Positions 58,972 to 64,000 of a stretch of 64,000 nucleotides of DNA are shown in pieces. A program made the position numbers and the translations under genes. This stretch comes from Chamaea fasciata (Eukaryota; Chordata; Aves; Passeriformes; Sylviidae). The stretch covers positions 71,026,093-71,090,092 of the forward strand of contig JARCOQ010000006.1 in assembly GCA_029207755.1 (NCBI GenBank), given 5' to 3'. Under the pieces are notes generated by a model that worked only from the letters and a program-made list of their open reading frames with translations, searched no databases and was not told where the DNA came from. The stretch's first letter is position 1. Every line of letters starts with the position of its first letter.

Positions 58972-61900
58972 GTAAGTCTTTCCTGTGATTGCTGAGGATG
59001 AACTAAATACTTTCTAGAAGAGTGGCATTTATTTGTTGGGTGTGCAATTATTTTGTTGCTTTCTTTTAAAAATATGAGTGATATTCCCATCTTTTGGGAT
59101 GCTAGTGGTAGGATAAAATATCTGATTTCAGTCGGAGCAACACTCTCTGCAGCTTTATATGAAATAGTGAATTTTAACACAACACAAATTATGTTCTTCT
59201 TTCTGTATATACACACTAACCTGACGCTAAATATTGTAACAAAGAAACCCATAATAACAATTCCTCAGCCTTTGAAAAAGACCGTACAACACTTCATTTT
59301 TATCTTGTTTAGATTGGTCTGAGTCGTTAAGTTTTCATAAACTGTTGGTGTGCAGTTGTTTTCTTAGAAAAGCACATTGACTACTAGAGCTTGTTTTAAA
59401 AGTGAAACAGCTGTAGAAGTTCATGATTGGTGCACTCACTCTGCTGGAACAACAGATGTATTTGTGATTCACAGCCCTGTCGTCAGCCACACTCCACATG
59501 CAGACACACGCTGTTAGTGGGTTCTTATGAAGCAGCAGCACTGCTGACATTTAGGGCATGCAGTGAACTAGTAGTTACCTATCACGAAAGGAAACTCTTA
59601 GAATTTTCAAAGAAATCCTAGATAAACATTGGCAGTGGTCCTGTGCAAGGGTGTGGCCTTGGTTTTGCCCAAGACACTGAAAACGCATTCAATTCAGACG
59701 CTGTTTTTGAGAAATAACACATCAGCAAAGTATCGGACGGTAATTTATTTGTCACAGGTGCAGTAAGTTTGTATTCTGTACAATCTGAGGAGAGAAATGC
59801 CACTTCTCTCCCTGCATCACTCCAGCGGTGAACCCCAAATTGCTGTAGGGTTCTTACTAATTTCCCATTGTAGGGAAGTGTTCCTGTGGATCACAGTGTA
59901 ACACCCCCAGGCAAAAAGATAAATTCACAGAGAACTGTTCTCTCAAAGTGGAACTTCACAGGTATTTCAGCCTTTGCACAACTAACCAAATCTTCTTCCA
60001 TGGCTGAAATTTTAGAAGGGAAAATGTTTTAGCCATCCATTTAAATTTTAAATATAACTATTCCTTCAGTTTGTTGATAATTTCATCAGGAAGGAAGAAA
60101 AAGTAAGTTCTTTGGTCAGAGTCTTTGGCAACCATTTTGAAACCCCCAAAATATTTCTCTCCTAAGAGGTAATGTTCTTGTGGGGCTCAAAATCTCAACA
60201 TAAAGGTCTCCTGGTCGTTTTACCCAGCTGACAGTTTCCAGATAGTTTCCTAATTTGGCTGAAGAAAAAAGAATAAATTCTTGCACTTAAACTATCTTTC
60301 AAGCAAATCAGATTTTCTTCTTCTCATAAAACTACTTATCTTACATATTGAGCAAAGTTAAGGATCTCTGAGTATGCCAAAAAGTTTGGGTGCTGAATAT
60401 CCAATAGGATAGAGTTTTATGACTTTGCTGCTGATATCAGGGGATACAATTTATAATTTCCTGCTGGAATGTGAAAGACAGAACTACTGCCTACATAAAC
60501 ACAAATATGTTTCACGGTTTTAGTCTCATACCACACAATATCCTATTGTGGAAGAACATGTGTATTTTTATTAAGTCTGAAGGCCAAAAAAATCACCAAA
60601 CTGAAAGATTTGCAGCGTTTAGGCATTGCTTGGCGGTACCACGTTTTTATTTCCCGCAAGAATATGCATGAATAGTGAAGATAAGGGTCAGTGTAAGATT
60701 TTTAAAGTATTAATGGTGTGCAAAACTATGTTGTTCTCTTACCTGTGTTCTGGTGATACAGTGAAATTAGCTGCATAGATTCTGTTTCTAAGAATTTTCC
60801 TCACAGCTGTGTGGAGGCACGGTAGATAAGAGAGCAAATCTGACGTGTTGTCAGGATCGCGGCGCTGTGAGGAAGGAGCTTTGGGGCCGTGCTTTGATAT
60901 TAACTCGGTATTGAGTCCTAGAGCAAATACACAGCAGCTCTGCAGGTTTTCCAGCTCTGACTCACAGTAAAACTCCTGGCTGATGAAAGATCCTGCTTTC
61001 TTTTATATAATTTGCTGAAGAAGACCCTGTTTGACTAACGGATGGTCAGAGTGTCACTACTTGTATCTTGAAATAAATTACACAGTTGGGATATTATTAG
61101 TGATTTTATCTTGCTGGAAGTCATTGTTTCCACCAGTGAAATGATGAGGGATTGGGCAGCTCGTACTGTGACAAATAATGTGAATTATCATTCTTAGCTG
61201 CATGTCTGCAAAAAAGGAGGCTGGATCCTTGCTAACAAGGTAAACAAAATATATTTCAAGTGTTGTATTTTGAATCCATAATAACTTTTTTCCCCGATGT
61301 GAGATTGATTTCCTGGAAATCGTTATGGAAACAGGACCTGGCAGCGACCAGCTGATAGTCATTTCTTAAATCTGAAAGTCTAAATGATTTCAAATTATGC
61401 TTCAGCTTTATGGCCTTTGTTCAGAAAGTTACGTTGAGGAAAAACTGTGAGTGTATTTCACTAATAGCAAAGCATGTTAATGGAAGAAAATGGCAATGGA
61501 GATCCATATGATAAAAAGGGATATTGGAAAGCTAATTGCCCATGTGGCACTGAGTGATTACTGAGAGCCTAAACAGGTCAAAATAAGTTTGAAATTTGTT
61601 GTTTTGTAGAACAAAAGGAGGACAAGAAACATGTTGAAATAGAAGGAAGTGGAGGGCAATGTATTGATAGAGGATTTTAAGAAAAGAAAAACATCATTTA
61701 TTGTGCTGTCAGGAACGCTGGCTGGACTTGCCATAGGTTCCCTACTTTGGTATCCCACGGTCCACATTTCAGATGTGGAGACCTAAACCAACCAGCATTT
61801 CCCCTTATCTGCTTCTGAAAGTTTTACTCAGAATCCAACTGTGCGTTTTAGGTGTCTGGCTTCCAGTGTGAGAATGTCTGTAGAGAACCCAGATCCCTCC

Positions 61901-62072
61901 AGTTTCACTGCTGTACTGATAGTGGCCACTCGGAACTGAGGGTATTTACATGGGCTTGGTTTCCATACTCCTACCTTCCCACATGTGAGGAATATGCACA
62001 TATTTATGTATATGTTCATGTGTTTGCTTTAGAAATCTGTTTCATTTTTCCAGTATTTCATATAACTCATTC

Positions 62073-62088
62073 TTTTTTTTCCCCCCCC
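62073..62088. repeat. T8C8 pyrimidine run
   Basis: Eight T residues then eight C residues, about 45 bases before the 36-nt exon. Part of its upstream pyrimidine tract. Confidence 0.85.
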
Positions 62089-62130
62089 TTCCTGTTCCTT
62101 TTTGATGTTAAACCATCTATTCTATTGCAG

Positions 62131-62166
62131 ATGCTCTTCTCCATGTCTTGATCTTGACAACAGCAG
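62131..62166 (+). CDS. ANK2: ANK2 36-nt cassette exon before ZU5 (SSPCLDLDNS)
   Basis: A 36-nt exon, phase 2 in and phase 2 out. It completes GGA (G) and encodes CSSPCLDLDNS plus AG of a following S or R codon, so inclusion adds 12 residues between SSPIHSG and the ZU5 start. It resembles a short alternative segment I recall in ankyrin-G at the same position, SPCLERDNSS. The acceptor is ctattgcag after a long pyrimidine tract and the donor is AG|gtgaac. A TGCATG lies 157 bases downstream. The match in position, phase and sequence makes an ORF-poor short exon credible. Confidence 0.85.
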
Positions 62167-64000
62167 GTGAACCTCTGCATAATTTCTTTCTTTAATACAT
62201 TGCACTTCTCACCCACCCTATTTATCCTCCCCTCTTACCTCACTTCAGGATGCTTTAGTGTTTTGATTGTGCCCATTAGCCAAGAGAAAAAAAAATAAAT
62301 CTAATCAGCAGTAATAGTTTTATGCATGGCACTACTTCTCTTATGCAGTAAGTGTCCGCTTTCTCCCATCTGCTTTGGCATCTATAACAAAACAATTCTG
62401 GACACTTAATAAGCCCACTGCAGAAAGTCTAAACAAAGCTCCTTATACCATCCTGGCTTGTTTTAACCATTGATGTATTTAACCATACCTTTTCTTTGTT
62501 GGTGGCATGGTTTAATATTAATATTCGAAGAAGTAGTCCCCCCCCCAGAGAATTCAACAAACCATTGTAATTATTATATTAGTGAGTGGGCCTTTTATCT
62601 CACTTGTCTGTGTAAAGAATATTGCAGAGCCACTCTCTAAGCCCCATTTTCCAAATTGTGCCACCATATTTGAGCTAATTGAATAACAGCCCAGACTTAA
62701 TATATCTTATTTTTCATGCCACACCTATTTTTTTTGTGTGATGGTCAGTTAGTGCTTGAACCACTGGCACAGAACACCTGAAGCTGAACCTTCCCAAAGG
62801 AGATTATCTTCCCTTGGCAAAATGACTGTTGATTGGCACAGTACATGTTCACCTCCTTCAGCCTAACCCTAGAAAGGTGAAAATTGCCTTAAACATTAAG
62901 CTCTGAAAAATTATGAAGTGGCTAATTAAACCCCCAAACGACCAACCCATCTCTTTAGGCCACGTCACTGAATTTCTCAGCAGTTGACTAAGGCAGTGAA
63001 GAGAATGCTGTCAGAAGTTAATATTGTAGTGGTTTCCATGTTAGGATCATGTTTTTTGTCCTCCTGGAATGTGAATTTTGCCTTGTTTCTGGATGGCATA
63101 GTTGCAGCCTGCTGGAAAGCACTCTGAGGTAGTTGGATGACTTTGCTGTTGACTTCAGTGGGAGCTGGATCAAGGCCTTTTTTCTGAGTTTCAGCCTCTC
63201 TCCTGTTTCCTTCTCCCGCTGAACACTTTCCGATGGCCGAAGCACCCTGATTGTTCGTTTCTGCTTCTTCACACTGCGACTAACACTGAATGCTGCTATC
63301 TCCTTGTTTCCCGGTTCTGTTTATAAATTGAGACAATGTGTGCCAAGAAGTTTTTGACTGTGTCTACACCGGGTGTGCTCTGGTTGGAGCTTTGTTCCCT
63401 GCTATCTGCCGAGCGCATGTGTGCCTGCCGCCCAGCTGCTCGGGAAGAGCAACCGTACCCGAGCCCAGTGTGTGGAAATGGTGGTGGAGACTTGCTCTAG
63501 TTTGGTTCCATGTGTTCCAAGAACTGTTGCCTGTCCTAGAAAGGCCCCTCACCTGCTGGGTTTGCATGGCTCTCCCGGTGACCCTGCAGAATGAGCGCCC
63601 CCATGCTTGCAGTTGCGGCCGCCTAAAACTCTGCCTCTGCGAAGCTCTTGACATGACAGGGACTCCTCACAAAGCACACAGGTGGCTTCCTTCACCCCCT
63701 CCAGCACCGACACGTCCAGTTTCCAGTGCCTTTGTTCGTCCTGCTCTTATCTTTCACGTGAGGATAGATACAGAGTAAACCCAAGTTAATTCTGTACGAA
63801 TAAGAACAGCAAAGGGAATAACAACTCAGGCTCAGATCTAAAATACAAATAATTCATGAAAATACACCCCAACTGTATTGCCCCTTCTGTCCTATGCATA
63901 TATTTTGTCTTTTGTGTTTTGATCAAGTAGAAACCCCAAGAGCTGTTAGCTCTGCTTTCTGTAGAAGGTGTGGGAACAGCCTGAAGGATTTAGGGGCCTT
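62167..64000 (+). other. ANK2: Intron leading to ZU5 exons (3' end outside window)
   Basis: At least 1.8 kb. The expected next coding sequence (FLVSFMVDARGG) does not occur in the rest of the window. A plus-strand open frame of 146 codons at 63338-63778 and its minus-strand shadow show no recognisable domain. C9 occurs near 62538-62546. Confidence 0.88.
62323..62328 (+). promoter_or_regulatory. TGCATG downstream of the 36-nt exon (possible Rbfox site)
   Basis: An exact TGCATG lies 157 nt after the donor of the 36-nt cassette, within the distance at which Rbfox binding commonly promotes inclusion. Chance occurrence in 300 bases is not negligible. Confidence 0.4.

Larger units (their letters stand above)
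57801..62130 (+). other. ANK2: Intron before the 36-nt cassette
   Basis: 4.3 kb with a (TA)6 run at 58861-58873 and a stop-containing exon-like stretch at 58921-58971. No ZU5 sequence occurs. It ends in a long T/C tract (T8 then C8 at 62073-62088). Confidence 0.9.
1..64000 (+). other. ANK2: ANK2 (ankyrin-B) gene body, internal part
   Basis: The whole window lies inside one plus-strand gene. Its exons read in order as ankyrin repeats 4 to 24 and then the linker toward the ZU5-ZU5-UPA unit. Ankyrin-B is a cytoplasmic adaptor: its repeat solenoid binds membrane proteins such as ion transporters and L1-family adhesion molecules, and the ZU5 region binds beta-spectrin. The start codon, repeats 1-3, the ZU5, UPA and death domains and the neuronal giant exon are all outside the window. 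Paralogue choice rests on residues typical of ANK2 and not ANK3, for example [10 protein letters not shown] in repeat 22 and the linker [10 protein letters not shown]. An avian source is inferred from CR1 sequence. Confidence 0.96.

Noticed and set aside
63338..63778. 146-codon plus-strand open frame near the right edge
   Set aside because: It does not match the expected ZU5 start or any other domain. Treated as intron.
1..64000. tRNA, rRNA, microRNA and snoRNA genes, CRISPR arrays, viral or bacterial operons
   Set aside because: None were recognised by eye on either strand. Small intronic snoRNAs or microRNAs cannot be excluded without covariance-model searches such as Infernal/Rfam.

Overview
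The window is vertebrate nuclear DNA, almost certainly avian. It carries the middle of one large plus-strand gene, ankyrin-2 (ANK2, ankyrin-B). The call rests on spliced exons that together encode ankyrin repeats 4 to 24 of the 24-repeat membrane-binding domain, followed by most of the linker that leads to the first ZU5 domain. ANK2 is chosen over ANK1 and ANK3 from paralogue-diagnostic stretches, such as the [14 protein letters not shown] repeat and the linker segment [17 protein letters not shown]. The bird assignment rests on a clear CR1 LINE 3' end (27129-27356), older CR1-like fragments, sparse interspersed repeats, short introns and GC-rich exon islands. No bacterial or viral gene is present.

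Layout. Positions 1-9124 are intron. Nineteen exons from 9125 to 41181 encode repeats 4-24: fourteen one-repeat exons of 99 bp, three two-repeat exons of 198 bp, one 186-bp exon for repeats 5 and 6, and a 24-bp microexon inserted after repeat 6. All are phase 0, so exon edges coincide with repeat edges. From 46116 onward the exons encode the linker: 46116-46188, 52679-52823, 57073-57175 and 57697-57800, ending in the conserved sequence before the ZU5 fold. The ZU5 exons lie beyond the right edge, and repeats 1-3 with the start codon lie beyond the left edge.

Between these core linker exons I find three further frame-preserving cassette exons that a simple ORF scan would not show: 47463-47543 (81 nt), 54444-54455 (12 nt, encoding SIMP) and 62131-62166 (36 nt, with a SPCLDLDNS core). 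The first and third resemble alternative segments I recall from ankyrin-G. The last two have TGC next to the acceptor and a (T)GCATG element downstream, as in neuronal microexons. Two further exon-like segments carry in-frame stops: 44949-44993, which begins with an ankyrin-like FTPLHV, and 58921-58971. These may be poison exons or fossils.

The remainder is intron with microsatellites, homopolymers, two CpG-dense blocks around exons, a long pyrimidine-rich tract and a few palindromes. Long reading frames on the minus strand opposite ankyrin exons are shadows of the coding strand. Splice calls were made by eye from sequence and from remembered ankyrin protein sequence. No alignment or RNA data were available.
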